From Phragmitibacter flavus (GTDB lineage Bacteria; Verrucomicrobiota; Verrucomicrobiia; Verrucomicrobiales; Verrucomicrobiaceae), in contig NZ_VAUV01000009.1 in the NCBI RefSeq assembly GCF_005780165.1, forward strand, positions 245,841 through 309,840: a DNA stretch of 64,000 nucleotides. The letters run 5' to 3'. The translations under genes and the position numbers were made by a program. Positions 1 to 9,800 of this stretch are shown here, piece by piece. Numbering within the stretch: the stretch's first letter is position 1; the number at the start of each line of letters is the position of its first letter. Below the pieces are notes generated by a model. That model saw only the letters and a list, made by a program, of their open reading frames with translations, was not told the DNA's origin and ran no database searches.

Positions 1-336
1 CCGATGCGCTATCAGGACGATTTTGCCTTCATGGGAAGTCACGCCTTCATTTTTTATTTCCCGGTTCTTGATACATATATGAGGGATTTTCAAGTAGCGG
101 AGGAGGCAGATGCTGTTCTCCCACCTGTCATTGTTGGGTCGATCATCACTTCACAACTCGACTTGTCAGCCTCATCCGTCCTCTTTCCACTCCACCAAAA
201 TATTCGTTCTCTCGCCGATTACGTGTTTACTCATTTAAGATCACTCGCCACAGAACCGCGTGATCAAGAATGGATCACGTCGAGTTGGCAAAAAGTGTAT
301 GAAGCTCTTGAAAGAGACTCTGCAGAAATGTTTTAA
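1..336 (+). CDS. Hypothetical protein, C-terminal part (cut by window edge)
   Basis: The reading frame is open to the left edge and closes with TAA at 336. An ATG lies at base 4, but the frame may start further upstream, so the true start is not visible. The 110 visible residues are acidic and mostly soluble, with no signal peptide, membrane segment or motif I recognise. The C-terminal half looks helical. The base composition is less GC-biased than the secretion genes further on, as in the following small gene, which fits an accessory region. No function can be assigned. Confidence 0.5.
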   Translation, partial: PMRYQDDFAFMGSHAFIFYFPVLDTYMRDFQVAEEADAVLPPVIVGSIITSQLDLSASSVLFPLHQNIRSLADYVFTHLRSLATEPRDQEWITSSWQKVYEALERDSAEMF

Positions 337-375
337 AGGAAAATTCGATTTCAGAGTTCAACGCCTAGCCACGAA

Positions 376-867
376 ATGTTACCTATGAACCGCGGATGTT
401 TAAAAACCTTGGTCCTGATTGTGGTGTTTTACGTAGCCATCTCAGCTTGGGACAGTTTTACAAGTCGGCCAGCGGCGTTATACAAACGCTGGCTCGGCGA
501 GCCAGTGCCATCCGACGTGCTTAATCTGACCGGCAGGTCACAGTTTTCCCTAGCCGAGTCCACCAAATGGCTTCTATTCAAAACTTCACAAAATCGAGTA
601 GATGAGATCACCTCACGTCTCGGCATGTCAAAAGTCACTCCTGCGAACGTGTGGTTGAGGGAGAACAGGGTCCAGGAAATCGAAGTGGCTGGGAAGACCT
701 ATCATACAAATTGGTTTTATGCAGGCATCTTCCATTTTCGGAACCATCTGAATGAGATTCAAGTTTATTGGAAGAGCCACGAGGGATTCGATAATTTCAG
801 AGGTGGATATGCTTTATATTTCGTTCCTTCGACTGGTGAGGCTTTTTACACCTCCATCTCCATCTGA
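376..867 (+). CDS. Hypothetical protein with N-terminal membrane anchor
   Basis: This 163-residue protein starts with a basic stretch (MNRGCLK) followed by one hydrophobic segment at about residues 12-26, which could be a signal anchor or signal peptide. The rest is predicted to lie outside the cytoplasm and is rich in aromatic residues. Two starts, ATG 376 and ATG 385, are equally possible, and neither has a clear Shine-Dalgarno sequence. The gene stands alone, 40 bp after the previous frame. I do not recognise the family. Base composition is lower in GC than the housekeeping genes of the window, so it may be an accessory gene. Confidence 0.55.
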   Translation: MLPMNRGCLKTLVLIVVFYVAISAWDSFTSRPAALYKRWLGEPVPSDVLNLTGRSQFSLAESTKWLLFKTSQNRVDEITSRLGMSKVTPANVWLRENRVQEIEVAGKTYHTNWFYAGIFHFRNHLNEIQVYWKSHEGFDNFRGGYALYFVPSTGEAFYTSISI

Positions 868-982
868 TCCTGTCATCACCATGGTCCGCTGCCTAATGAG
901 CTGAGCCCGTCCATCCCCTCTTTGCATCTCAAATTAGACGTCTCACTGACAAGAAATGCAAGTATCAGACAACTAGTTCTCA

Positions 983-1420
983 ATGAACATCCGCACCTAC
1001 AACCCCTCTGACGAAAACGCCGTCATTCACTTGTGGGAACTCTGCGGACTCATCGCCCCTCAAAACAACCCCCAACTCGACATCCAACGCAAACTCGCCG
1101 ACTCCCCTGACTTGTTCCTCGTCGGCACCCATGACTACAACAACGAAATCGTCGCCACCGTCATGGCGGGTTACGACGGACATCGCGGCTGGATCAACTA
1201 CCTTGCCGTCGCGCCCCATCTGCAAAAAACCGGCTACGGGCGCCAGATCATGGACCACGCCGAAACCCTTCTCCGCGAACTCGGCTGCCCCAAAATCAAC
1301 CTCCAGGTGCGCTCCACCAACCAACAAGTCATCGACTTCTACCAACGCATCGGCTTCACCTTCGACGATGTGCAAACCATGGGCAAACGCCTGGTCACCG
1401 ACGAACCCTACCAAGGCTGA
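983..1420 (+). CDS. GNAT family N-acetyltransferase (YpeA-like)
   Basis: The 145-residue protein has the compact one-domain GNAT fold pattern. After an N-terminal strand and helix comes the central strand WINYLAVAP at about residues 70-78, followed by the acetyl-CoA pyrophosphate loop QKTGYGRQIM at about 81-90 (Q/R-x-x-G-x-G/A pattern). The C-terminal part INLQVRSTNQQVIDFYQRIGF is the usual strand-helix that closes the acetyl-CoA site. Length and sequence resemble the YpeA subgroup, whose substrate is not known. The substrate here cannot be told from sequence. An antisense frame of almost the same length is a shadow of the GC-rich codon pattern. Confidence 0.85.
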   Translation: MNIRTYNPSDENAVIHLWELCGLIAPQNNPQLDIQRKLADSPDLFLVGTHDYNNEIVATVMAGYDGHRGWINYLAVAPHLQKTGYGRQIMDHAETLLRELGCPKINLQVRSTNQQVIDFYQRIGFTFDDVQTMGKRLVTDEPYQG

Positions 1421-1446
1421 AAGGTTCCCCCCTCTTCAAATCATCC

Positions 1447-1589
1447 GGTAGGGATGCGCTGCGCCGCGTCCCAAACTGAATTGGGCGGAGGTGGCGCGGA
1501 TGCCCGGTATCCAATTGCCTCTGGATGTCAATCTCGTCCCACCGCCTCCGCCCGCAGACAAATGGGACGCGACGCAGCGCATCCCTACC
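1447..1589. repeat. REP palindrome pair (BIME-like) upstream of RAYT gene
   Basis: Two copies of one element face each other. The left arm (1447-1495) begins GGTAGGGATGCGCTGCGCCG and ends in a GGGCGGAGGTGG tract. The right arm (1538-1589) is its near-complete reverse complement and ends GCAGCGCATCCCTACC. A third copy at 2178 follows the RAYT gene in the same orientation as the left arm. The arrangement is that of a BIME, a pair of REP sequences in opposite orientation. It gives a long potential hairpin. Confidence 0.85.
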
Positions 1590-1654
1590 GGTTTAAAGAT
1601 GGGCGTTGCAAACAACGCCTTTGCAGTGACCTTTCCGCGCATCCCCCAATCTCC

Positions 1655-2182
1655 ATGCCCCCAAATCCCCGCGACGAAGTCGAAATTGGAAGAACCACCC
1701 CCGCCAAAGGAGTCGTCTTATCCTCCGAGATGCCGTTGATCTTGTTCTGCACGATCTGTGCTGATCAACGAGGTTCATGGGTAGCGCGACGTGAGGTCAT
1801 GGAGTTGTTACACGACATCTGGTCAAATGAGGCAACGGCGTGGTTAGTGGGACCTTATGTATTAATGCCAGATCATCTTCATTTTTTGTGCGTGCCCAAA
1901 GACCTCCGTCAGGGAATCGACATAGAAAAATGGACCGCCTTCTGGAAACAAAGATTCAGTCGTCGCATTGGCCAACCGGAATGGCGCTGGCAGCGCGGCA
2001 TCTTTCATCATCGCTTGCGCAATGATGCTCAATTACAGGAAAAATTGGAATACATGCAGGAGAATCCCGTGGTCAAAAATTTAGCAGATAAATCCAATTC
2101 GTGGCCCTGGCGTGGAGAAGTTCACGATTTACACATGGCGATGAATTCATTTCACCAACCATCCCCATCAAAACAACGGTAG
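1655..2182 (+). CDS. REP-associated tyrosine transposase (RAYT, Y1_Tnp/HUH family)
   Basis: The protein has the single-domain Y1 transposase signature: the HUH metal motif in YVLMPDHLHFL and the C-terminal helix YMQENPVVKNL carrying the likely catalytic tyrosine. RAYTs are single-copy HUH proteins that act on REP palindromes. I start it at ATG 1655 (MPPNPRDE), because the frame upstream of this runs through the REP pair and reads like translated palindrome. That gives 175 residues, normal for the family. REP copies lie on both sides, and the stop codon TAG (2180-2182) is itself part of the downstream REP copy. No Shine-Dalgarno sequence is evident. Confidence 0.88.
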   Translation: MPPNPRDEVEIGRTTPAKGVVLSSEMPLILFCTICADQRGSWVARREVMELLHDIWSNEATAWLVGPYVLMPDHLHFLCVPKDLRQGIDIEKWTAFWKQRFSRRIGQPEWRWQRGIFHHRLRNDAQLQEKLEYMQENPVVKNLADKSNSWPWRGEVHDLHMAMNSFHQPSPSKQR

Positions 2183-2229
2183 GGATGCGCTGCGTCGCGT
2201 CCCAAACTGAAATGGGCGGAGGGGGCACG
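2178..2229 (+). repeat. REP element overlapping the RAYT stop codon
   Basis: This is a third copy of the RAYT-associated REP, starting GGTAGGGATGCGCTGCGTCG and differing from the 1447 copy at only a few bases, including C to T inside the GCGCCGCG core. Its first bases supply the TAG stop of the transposase gene. The surrounding 2183-2302 stretch holds no other feature I can support. Confidence 0.85.
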
Positions 2230-2302
2230 GAGCCTCGTGGCAGCGATTGATGAATGGCATCTTGTGGAATAAAGTGTGCTCCATCAATTAGTCCATCCCA
2301 CC

Positions 2303-2857
2303 ATGCCCACTCCCCAATCTCAATCTCAATCTCAATCTGATCGCATCCTGGACTTCGCCGCCACCGGCATGTGGTGGGAGGTCACCAAAACCACCGAAGA
2401 AACCAACGGTGCCTCCTTCGAAGCCATCAACATCGTCGTCTCTGGTTTTGAGGGTCCTCCGCTGCACATCCATCCGCATGCCGAAGAGATCTACTCGGTG
2501 CTGGAAGGCAAGCTCGACGTTTACGTCAACGGCCAATGGCGCACCCTCGGCCCAGGCGAAACCGCCACGGTTCCAGTCGGTGTTCCCCACACGCTCAAGA
2601 ATCCGCATCCCACTGAGGTGCGCCTGATCAATATCCATCAACCCGCGCTGGACATCGAACGCATGTTCCGCCGCATGCATCGTCTCATCGCCGATGGCAA
2701 ACTCACCCTTCCTCCCAAATCCTTCAGCGCCACGGTTCTGATCTCCATGCTTTTCGTGGCGCATTCAAAAGAGATACGCTCCATCAAACCACCGCATCTC
2801 GTGATGGGTGCGTTTGCGATTCTCGGCAAATGCCTCGGTTATCGTCTGCCTGTTTGA
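2303..2857 (+). CDS. Cupin domain protein
   Basis: The core is a conserved-barrel cupin: motif 1 is HIHPHAEEIYSVLEGKLDVY, with two histidines and a glutamate as metal ligands, and motif 2 is PGETATVPVGVPHTLKNP, with the final metal histidine. After the barrel comes a helical tail of about 70 residues with a short hydrophobic stretch near the C-terminus. I start at ATG 2303 rather than at the upstream codon at 2276. Residues 5-12 are a Ser-Gln repeat encoded by four copies of CAATCT (2315-2338), a possible slippage site. The substrate is unknown. A soluble metal-binding role is likely, but an enzymatic one is not proven. Confidence 0.8.
   Translation: MPTPQSQSQSQSDRILDFAATGMWWEVTKTTEETNGASFEAINIVVSGFEGPPLHIHPHAEEIYSVLEGKLDVYVNGQWRTLGPGETATVPVGVPHTLKNPHPTEVRLINIHQPALDIERMFRRMHRLIADGKLTLPPKSFSATVLISMLFVAHSKEIRSIKPPHLVMGAFAILGKCLGYRLPV
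2315..2338 (+). repeat. (CAATCT)4 tandem repeat in the cupin gene
   Basis: Four perfect hexanucleotide copies encode alternating Ser and Gln near the N-terminus. Because the unit is six bases, copy-number change would keep the frame. Confidence 0.9.
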
Positions 2858-2900
2858 GGTCGCGCACAAGAACAGACAGCTAGTAAATTCGATTCGAATC

Positions 2901-3221
2901 ATGAAACGGCTTCTTACCACAACCTTGCATGCAGCAGCACTATCGATAGCAACGTTCTTTGTGGTCGGGGCCACTTGGTTTGTCCATGATGTTGTTCAAG
3001 ACGGGAAAAGAGCCTTCTTTTTCACATTTGAAAGCGAACCAAAAGAGGGTTGGGACTACTGGTATCGAAAACAGTTTTACAACAATTTGCCCAGCGACAT
3101 CGCCTTTTACTTAGTGGTGATCATACTGTTCACCCTCCTGGGTTGGCTCTGGTATCGCTTTGGAAAAGACTTGTCAAAACGTCGCGAAACGATCCCCACT
3201 CCTTCCATTGATAAAATCTAG
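2901..3221 (+). CDS. Small membrane protein, unknown function
   Basis: From ATG 2901 (MKRLLTTT) the protein has 106 residues and two hydrophobic segments, at about residues 8-28 and 71-91, separated by a charged, aromatic-rich loop containing WDYWYRKQFY. The C-terminal tail is basic. The topology would place the loop on one side of the membrane with both ends on the other. The frame upstream of this ATG overlaps the cupin gene and is not needed. I know no family for it, and the neighbours give no clue. Confidence 0.6.
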   Translation: MKRLLTTTLHAAALSIATFFVVGATWFVHDVVQDGKRAFFFTFESEPKEGWDYWYRKQFYNNLPSDIAFYLVVIILFTLLGWLWYRFGKDLSKRRETIPTPSIDKI

Positions 3222-3346
3222 TGCCAGACGACTGTGCCTCAGGTTCCATCAAGACGCCTGCTTAAAAATGCACAAGCCTGAACACGCCAGCAATCCGAAG
3301 GAAAATCAACGCTGACAGCCCCGCAATACAGGCTACATTCATCGCT

Positions 3347-3880
3347 GTGACCGCAAAGAAATTCTATGATTGGCAGACTGCAGGAGGCACCAACGATGTC
3401 ATGCGCCTCGTGGACTGTTTGGAGCGTGCCGACATCAAGTGGTGCGCCATCGGAGGTGTGGCGGTCAACCACTGGGCCGAAGAACCCATGGTGACTCAAG
3501 ATGTTGACTTCGTCGTCGCAGCCGCCGACGTTGACAAAGCCGTCTCCCTGCTTTCCGACGCAGGATTCAGCGCTGACCGCTTCCGATGGTCGGTAAACTT
3601 CAAAGGCCAATCAAAGGTCAGCATTCAACTGAGCACCGAAGAAGTTTACCTTTCCTTTCCAGATCGATCGGTTGCCGCTGATGTTCACGGCATCCTTCTC
3701 AGGGTAGCCTCGTTGGAAGATACCCTCACTGGCAAAATTCTCGCGTGGCGCGATTTCACCCATCGCCAAAGTAAAAGAATCAAGGACTTCGCCGACATCG
3801 CACGGCTAGTCGAATCACACCCAGTGCTCTGGTCGTTGCTCCCCGAAAGTTTACAGTCGGAGATTGAGAAACCCGAGTGA
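3347..3880 (+). CDS. Nucleotidyltransferase-superfamily protein (DUF6036/AbiEii-like)
   Basis: The region WCAIGGVAVNHW followed by TQDVDFVV matches the minimal nucleotidyltransferase pattern: a GG motif, then a D-x-D pair 15-20 residues later. A third acidic residue is expected around the DVHGI segment. The C-terminal half contains a helical KRIKDFADIARL segment common in AbiEii/MNT-type proteins, in which the nucleotidyltransferase acts as toxin or modifies a partner. No partner gene lies next to it. The longest frame uses GTG 3347. ATG 3401 has an AGGAGG at 3382-3387 (13 bp spacing) and would remove 18 residues while keeping the catalytic motif. Family placement is by motif only. Confidence 0.65.
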   Translation: MTAKKFYDWQTAGGTNDVMRLVDCLERADIKWCAIGGVAVNHWAEEPMVTQDVDFVVAAADVDKAVSLLSDAGFSADRFRWSVNFKGQSKVSIQLSTEEVYLSFPDRSVAADVHGILLRVASLEDTLTGKILAWRDFTHRQSKRIKDFADIARLVESHPVLWSLLPESLQSEIEKPE

Positions 3881-4063
3881 CGTTGCCCGCTTTCCCTCCA
3901 TCTCGCCGACCGCCTTCACCACCCCAAGCCCAGTGCAATGGGAGTGCTCGTGCGATCATCGCTGAAGCGCCCCCGCCATTCCGCCGAAGCGTGTTTGGTT
4001 AAACACAAGGTCGAGTTGATCAGATCCGTCAAAGCCGATTTGAGTTCGCGACTTCCACCTGAT

Positions 4064-5563
4064 TCAAATCCACCGCTTCAACCAGGACGTCTCGGTCGAA
4101 CTGGCCGCCTTGGCCTCCTCCAACGCCTTCACCCTCTTCGCCAGTTGCTTGTTCGTCTCGACCAACTGGCGAAGATCTTGACGCACCGCCAACTTGAAAA
4201 CCAGACGCCAATGCTGGCCCGGCTCGATCTCCGGCAACTGGATTCGAACACTTCCACCAGCCTCGCCTGCGAGCATCCACTTCCCATCGGTATCGATATC
4301 GGAACCGCCACTGTGATCCGCTTCCAGCCACGAAGCCCCCGAGACCTTGATCTCCTGTTGCGACGATGGGACCAGACTCCATCCCACCCGGCCACTGGTA
4401 TCAATCAGACTCAATTCGCCCAGTTCCAGGATTGACACTGCCTCGGCAAAACTCAGGCGCACCTGGACGGTGCCCTCGGGCAACTCGATCGAATCCTGAC
4501 CCATCAAGCCTGGATCAAGCCGACACTCTTTCGACGCCCGTTTGTTGAATTTCTCCCCCGCCTTGCGCCACTCGACTCGACAAATGGTCCATGGAGCAAA
4601 TACATGCGAGAAGGCCCGCGCTCTCAACCCGCTTTTGAGCAGGCTGCCATCACACTCTGCTTGAGGTCGAATCGCCTCCACGGCGCGATGACAGTCCAAC
4701 GCAAAACAATGATGGGCAGAAGACTCCTTCGCCAACGCGGCCGCAGCGAGCCCCTTCAATCGATCCTCGACGCCCGCATCAGGCGCAATCCACTCCGGCA
4801 GCACTTCATGCAAATCATCAAGCACCGGAGCCTTCGCATAGTGCGAGAGCACCTTGGTGGTTTCATACGCCAGCCGCTCGCGTTTCAATGCTGAATCGCC
4901 GCTCGCATTGGCCTGGTTATTGAGAACCCGGAACTGCAACAAGGGCTCCTGATGAATATGAAGGTCATGGCGGGAACACAGGCGGATCCACATGTCAAAA
5001 TCCGGCAGCTGAACCATCAGCGGATCGTAAAATCCCAACTCCTCATAAACGTGTCTCCGAATCAATACACTGGGATGACAGAGGCAGTTCCCAAAATCAA
5101 AAAAGAAGCGCAGCCAATCCTGGCGCGAACGATTTTCCTCCCGGAAAATTGATCGATACGGATGCCCTTCATCAACCGAATCCCCTCCCGCTTCATCGAT
5201 CACTTCCGCTAGGGAAAATACCGCACCCAATGATGGGCGCGCCTGCATGATTTCCAATTGGGTCGACAATCGATGCGGCAGCCAGACGTCATCGGAGTTG
5301 ATCACCGCCACAAATTCTCCGCGCGCCTGCCGGATGCACCGGTTTAATGATGCCGCGCCGCCCACGTTGAAACCACCTTCAATCATCACCGTCCGCGGAT
5401 CATCAAAAGTCTTCAGCAGCTCCGCCGTCCCGTCCGTCGATCCGTCATCGCGGATCACCAATTCGAAGTCGGCAAAATCCTGGCTCAGCACACTGGCAAC
5501 CGCGTCCGCTACAAAGGCGACGTGGTTATAGGAACTGAGAACAACAGAAACAATAGGGCTCAT
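4064..5563 (-). CDS. Glycosyltransferase family 2 with C-terminal extension
   Basis: Residues 3-230 form a GT-A domain: IVSVVLSSYNH at the N-terminus, the nucleotide-binding DDGSTDG at 39-45 and the metal-binding NSDD at 89-92. It should transfer a sugar from a nucleotide-sugar to a surface glycan on the cytoplasmic side. The remaining 250 residues are not part of the GT2 fold. They look like a beta-rich domain (about 300-450) followed by a short coiled coil ending in a Trp-containing tail, perhaps for binding a partner or the glycan. The DegT-type aminotransferase gene lies 24 bp upstream in the same direction, so the two likely form an operon. Donor and acceptor are unknown. Confidence 0.87.
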   Translation of the reverse strand: MSPIVSVVLSSYNHVAFVADAVASVLSQDFADFELVIRDDGSTDGTAELLKTFDDPRTVMIEGGFNVGGAASLNRCIRQARGEFVAVINSDDVWLPHRLSTQLEIMQARPSLGAVFSLAEVIDEAGGDSVDEGHPYRSIFREENRSRQDWLRFFFDFGNCLCHPSVLIRRHVYEELGFYDPLMVQLPDFDMWIRLCSRHDLHIHQEPLLQFRVLNNQANASGDSALKRERLAYETTKVLSHYAKAPVLDDLHEVLPEWIAPDAGVEDRLKGLAAAALAKESSAHHCFALDCHRAVEAIRPQAECDGSLLKSGLRARAFSHVFAPWTICRVEWRKAGEKFNKRASKECRLDPGLMGQDSIELPEGTVQVRLSFAEAVSILELGELSLIDTSGRVGWSLVPSSQQEIKVSGASWLEADHSGGSDIDTDGKWMLAGEAGGSVRIQLPEIEPGQHWRLVFKLAVRQDLRQLVETNKQLAKRVKALEEAKAASSTETSWLKRWI

Positions 5564-5587
5564 ACGAAACAGAAACTTGATCCCATA

Positions 5588-6751
5588 TCATTTCGCCGAC
5601 CCGGCAACCAAAACCTCGCAAACCCGGTCAACGTCCTCGTCCTTCAATCCACCATGCAGCGGCAGGCAGAGGATTTCCTTCTCCAGACCCACCGCATTTG
5701 GCAAACCTTGGGGCGCAGCCGAGGGCAAATGCGCATAGGGCTCGATGCTCGAACACAGCGGCCTGAAATAGCGCCGCGACATGATGTTTTGTTGCCTCAT
5801 ACCATTGAACATCGCATCGCGGTCGGAATGGGATTCGGGTCCGATTCGGACAGGCATGTATTGCATGCTGGGACGCACCCCAGGACCTGGAAGCATGCAC
5901 TCCACTCCTGGCACATTGCGCAACTGATCCCGATAACGTTTCACCACCGTAGCGCGCTTCGCATACTCTTCGTCAAGCACCTCCATGACACAAAGCCCCA
6001 GCGCGGCCTGCAGTTCATTCATCTTTCCATTGATCCCAGACATCGCCACATGGTCCTCGTCGGCAATCCCGAAATTATGCAGCAGATGGAGATCCTTCGC
6101 CAAAGAGGCGTCGCGAAACGTCAAAGCACCGCCCTCAGCCGTGTGAAACAGCTTGGTCGCATGCAGGCTGAACATGCTGATGTCTCCATAAGATCCAATG
6201 GCACGCCCCCCAACCTCCACCCCGAAGGCATGCGCCGCATCGTAGATCAATTTCAGTCCATGTTTCTTCGCGATCGCTCCAAGCGCCTCGACATCACACG
6301 GAATGCCAAACACATGCACCGCCAGGATCGCACTGGTGTCTTTGGTGACGGCCGCCTCCACCGCTGCTGGATCAAGACAACCCGTGCGGGCATCGATGTC
6401 AGCAAATACCGGCGTCAACCCGGCCCAATCAATCGCATGGGTGGTGGCCGGGAAAGTGAACGGCGTGGTGACCACTTCCCCTCGCAGCCTTAGCGCACGC
6501 AGGGCAAGCAACAAAGCCGTGGTTCCATTGTTGAACGTTGCCACATTGGCACATCTCAACCGCGTCCGCAGCACCTCAACAAGGTCGCTGTTCTGTTTCC
6601 CTCCATTGGTCATCCATCCCGACTTCCAAATTTCTTCAAGTTTCAGGACGTAAGAACTTAGATTTGGCAACAGGGGTCTCGTCAAGCGCACCAACAGGGA
6701 AGAGCCCTCGGACTTTTTTGCGATATCGATTGGATGAATAAGTTCAAGCAC
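5588..6751 (-). CDS. DegT/DnrJ/EryC1/StrS family sugar aminotransferase
   Basis: This fold-type I PLP enzyme transfers an amino group to a keto-sugar nucleotide, giving amino sugars for polysaccharide. The family signature is visible: NNGTTAL at 74-80, the cofactor-binding IYDAAHAFGV with Asp171, and the Schiff-base lysine Lys200 in SLHATKLFHTAEGG. The length of 387 residues is usual. It precedes the GT2 gene on the same strand, and an acetyltransferase of the hexapeptide type lies across the divergent gene, so an N-acetylated amino sugar is a reasonable product. That last step is inference. The start ATG at 6751 sits 83 bp from the divergent frame. Confidence 0.9.
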   Translation of the reverse strand: MLELIHPIDIAKKSEGSSLLVRLTRPLLPNLSSYVLKLEEIWKSGWMTNGGKQNSDLVEVLRTRLRCANVATFNNGTTALLLALRALRLRGEVVTTPFTFPATTHAIDWAGLTPVFADIDARTGCLDPAAVEAAVTKDTSAILAVHVFGIPCDVEALGAIAKKHGLKLIYDAAHAFGVEVGGRAIGSYGDISMFSLHATKLFHTAEGGALTFRDASLAKDLHLLHNFGIADEDHVAMSGINGKMNELQAALGLCVMEVLDEEYAKRATVVKRYRDQLRNVPGVECMLPGPGVRPSMQYMPVRIGPESHSDRDAMFNGMRQQNIMSRRYFRPLCSSIEPYAHLPSAAPQGLPNAVGLEKEILCLPLHGGLKDEDVDRVCEVLVAGSAK

Positions 6752-6789
6752 TAGGGGAAGTTAATGAGGAATGAAAAAATAGGGGGGAC

Positions 6790-6813
6790 ACCATTTATCG
6801 AAATATAAATGGT
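6790..6813. promoter_or_regulatory. Perfect palindrome between divergent polysaccharide genes
   Basis: A 9-bp perfect inverted repeat, ACCATTTAT and ATAAATGGT with a 6-base spacer, lies in the AT-rich gap between the minus-strand aminotransferase gene and the plus-strand fusion gene. It could be an operator for divergent promoters or a hairpin. No T-run follows, so a classical terminator is less likely. Confidence 0.5.
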
Positions 6814-6834
6814 CTCTTAGAAATTCTACCCTGT

Positions 6835-9800
6835 TTGTCACAATCGTTGGCAAACACCCTGATGCGCTTGTCATTTATCAGCGATCCTCTCTTTTCATTT
6901 CTTTGTGATGTAGTGCCTTTTCTTAGCCCGATACCGACTACGCTCCAATGTTCAACGAGCCTGTATGCAATTTTGTTTGCTACTCGGAAGCATCCATTGA
7001 ATGATTTATTCGGCATCGTCCAATCACCATTGCATCTATGTCGAAAAATTATTGGTCAAACATATGTCCACTTGCGAGACAACCCATTTCGATTTGTCGC
7101 ACGGATCTTATTTAACTTTTTCATGGTGACCCTCATTCCATTCTCATCTCCATCCAGCAAAGCCGTGCCACTAATTAACCAAATTCGTTGCCTGTCAGAT
7201 AAAATCCCTTCGGACTTCGGCGGTGGCTCACCGATGGAGAAAATCCGGCTGATGGTCCATCTTGCCACCTGCGCCAACGTTTCTACTTATGTTGAAATAG
7301 GGGTGTATCGCGGTCGCAGCTTTTTACCTATGGCGCTTGCCATGAAAACCAGCGGCGGACGCGCATTTGGTGTTGATCCCTACTCCAGAACTGCCGCTGC
7401 AGAAGACGATGTTTCCGACCAACTTAGGCCGCATATCGATCATTTTGTCGAAACCACTGATTTTGACCAAATTTATTCCGATGTAGAAGCACTGATTGAT
7501 GATCAAGACCTTCGCGAAAGCACTAAGTTGCTGCGCGTTCCGTCCTCGCAGGCCGCCGGGTATTTCAGAGACAAGAGAATCAGCATCGGCATGCTGCACG
7601 TTGACGGCAACCACGACACCCGTTTTGTCATGGAGGATGTGCAACTCTACCTGCCCCTGATGGAACCCTGCGGGCTGGTCATTCTTGACGACATCGACTG
7701 GGATTCGATCAGACCAGCCCACGCGTGGCTCAATGCGCACGCGACGCTGCTGTTCGAAACTTCAAATTTCGCGGTCTTCTTCAATGGTCAGGGCGATGAT
7801 ATCTCCGCATTTCCTATAAAACGCCGGGAACTAAATGCACTGTTCAACCTCTTCAAAGCGGAGCCATTCAGCGCCACTTGGACGATTCTCGGAACCATTC
7901 CACCTCAACCCAAGGTCTCCATTTCCCTGATCACCTACAATCAGGAACGCTACGTCGCCAAAGCTCTCGACAGCATTCTTTGCCAGCAGGTGGATTTTGA
8001 CTACGAACTCGTCATTTCTGATGACCATTCCCATGACGGCACCCCGCAGATTTTGCTGGATTACCAGACCCGACATCCTGATCGAATCCGTCTGAATCTG
8101 AGAACCGAAAATGTGGGGGCCGTGCCCAACTACCTGGACAATTTCTCCGTCTGTCGCGGCGACTATGTGGCATTTCTTGAGGGTGATGACTATTGGATGG
8201 ATCCCTTAAAGCTTGCCAAACAGGTGAACTTTCTTGAAGCCCATCCCGACCACGCCATCTGCTGCCATAACGTCATGGTGGTGGACGCAAACAACGATGC
8301 TGACAGGCTCCTGCTCAAGCGCGTGCCGGCATCCGGCAGCGTCATTGATTTGTGCCGTGGCGACTACATTTCCACCCCCTCCTGCATGGTGCGCAATCAT
8401 CTTCTCGATGAGATTCCCGACTGGCTTTACACCCTTCCCGGATGTGATTGGCCACTCGACATCCTGCACGCTGAGAAGGGCAAAATCGGCTACCTCAACG
8501 ATGTCATGGCCGCCTACCGTGTTCATGCAACAGGCATCTGGTCTGGACACGATTCAAAAAGTCAGCTGGAGACCGCCCTCAGTCTTACCCAGGCCATCAA
8601 CCGGCAGCTATGCTACCGATACACCCGTTCATTCCAGATCTATGAACAACAGGTGCGCAGCGCGTTGGAGAAGGAGGCTGCCGCGGCCTCAACATTTTCA
8701 AAGGACGAACGCGGTCTCAACGACGCTCCAGGCAACGGGGAGCAGTTGTCTTTGGCGGCCAATGGGATTCACGAGGTTCATCGTGAATACCTCCATGCCA
8801 TGGGGGAAATTGCTCGTCTGCGTGATCAGAATCGTCGGCTGCGCGCTAGGCTGGCCACCGCCAAAGAAGAGACTCTCCGTCTTCGATCACGCCTCGTGAA
8901 GTCGAGGCGCACCATTGCATCCGCCGAACTCTGGCAACGCCGATCATGGACCAAACGGGCTTTTCATCGCTGGCGGACTGCACCTTTGAAAGAACCTCTT
9001 GGAGCCCTGCAACGCTTGTTGCGCTCTTTGCGCAAACGTCGGTGGCTTGCCGCCCCACCATTGATCGAGCCACCGAAACCTGCAGTGGTTGAGATCAGCC
9101 AAATTGAGCCGATCACGGCATCGTCCCGACCCTCCTCCAATCCACAGGTCCTGCCTCACACGGAGAAAAATGCCTTTCCCCATCATCCACTCGTCATCCT
9201 CGACGATGCCTTTCCCCATCCGCTTTCAGGCTTTCGCTTTCAGGAATTTCATTCCTATCTGGAAGCGATTCCGGGCACCATGATCCACTGCACCGGCGAG
9301 GCCTTTCCCACTTTGGGCGAACAACGGTCATTGGAGGAACTCGTCGATCTCAGCACCGTCACCCACCCCGCGTTGAGAGGTCGCGTGCAAAGATTGAAGG
9401 AATACGAACCCCTCAAAGCTTCACTCGCCTACCTGGTGTTCTTGGGGAACATCCATCGTTTCCAAAAAATTCTCGCCTGTTCGAATCTGCCCTTTGTCTT
9501 CACTCTTTATCCCGGGGGATATTTTGAGGTCAACAATCCTCAAAAAGATGCGTTCATGCGCAGCGTCTTCAAGTCTCCCCTGTTCCGCCACGTCATCGTC
9601 ACCCAGAACATCACTCACGAATACTTGCTGGAAAAAAAATTCTGCCGTCCCGATCAAATCACCGCCATCTATGGCGTCGTCACCCCGCTGGAACACCTCA
9701 ACAGAAATCTTTCGTTAAAAAAACATTACGGCCCTGACAAACCCACCCTCGATATCTGCTTCGTCGCGCACCGCTACTCCCCCAACGGAGCCGACAAGGG

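Noticed and set aside
1454..1654. N-terminal extension of the RAYT protein
   Set aside because: It translates the REP palindrome pair; family members start near MPPNPRDE-like residues.
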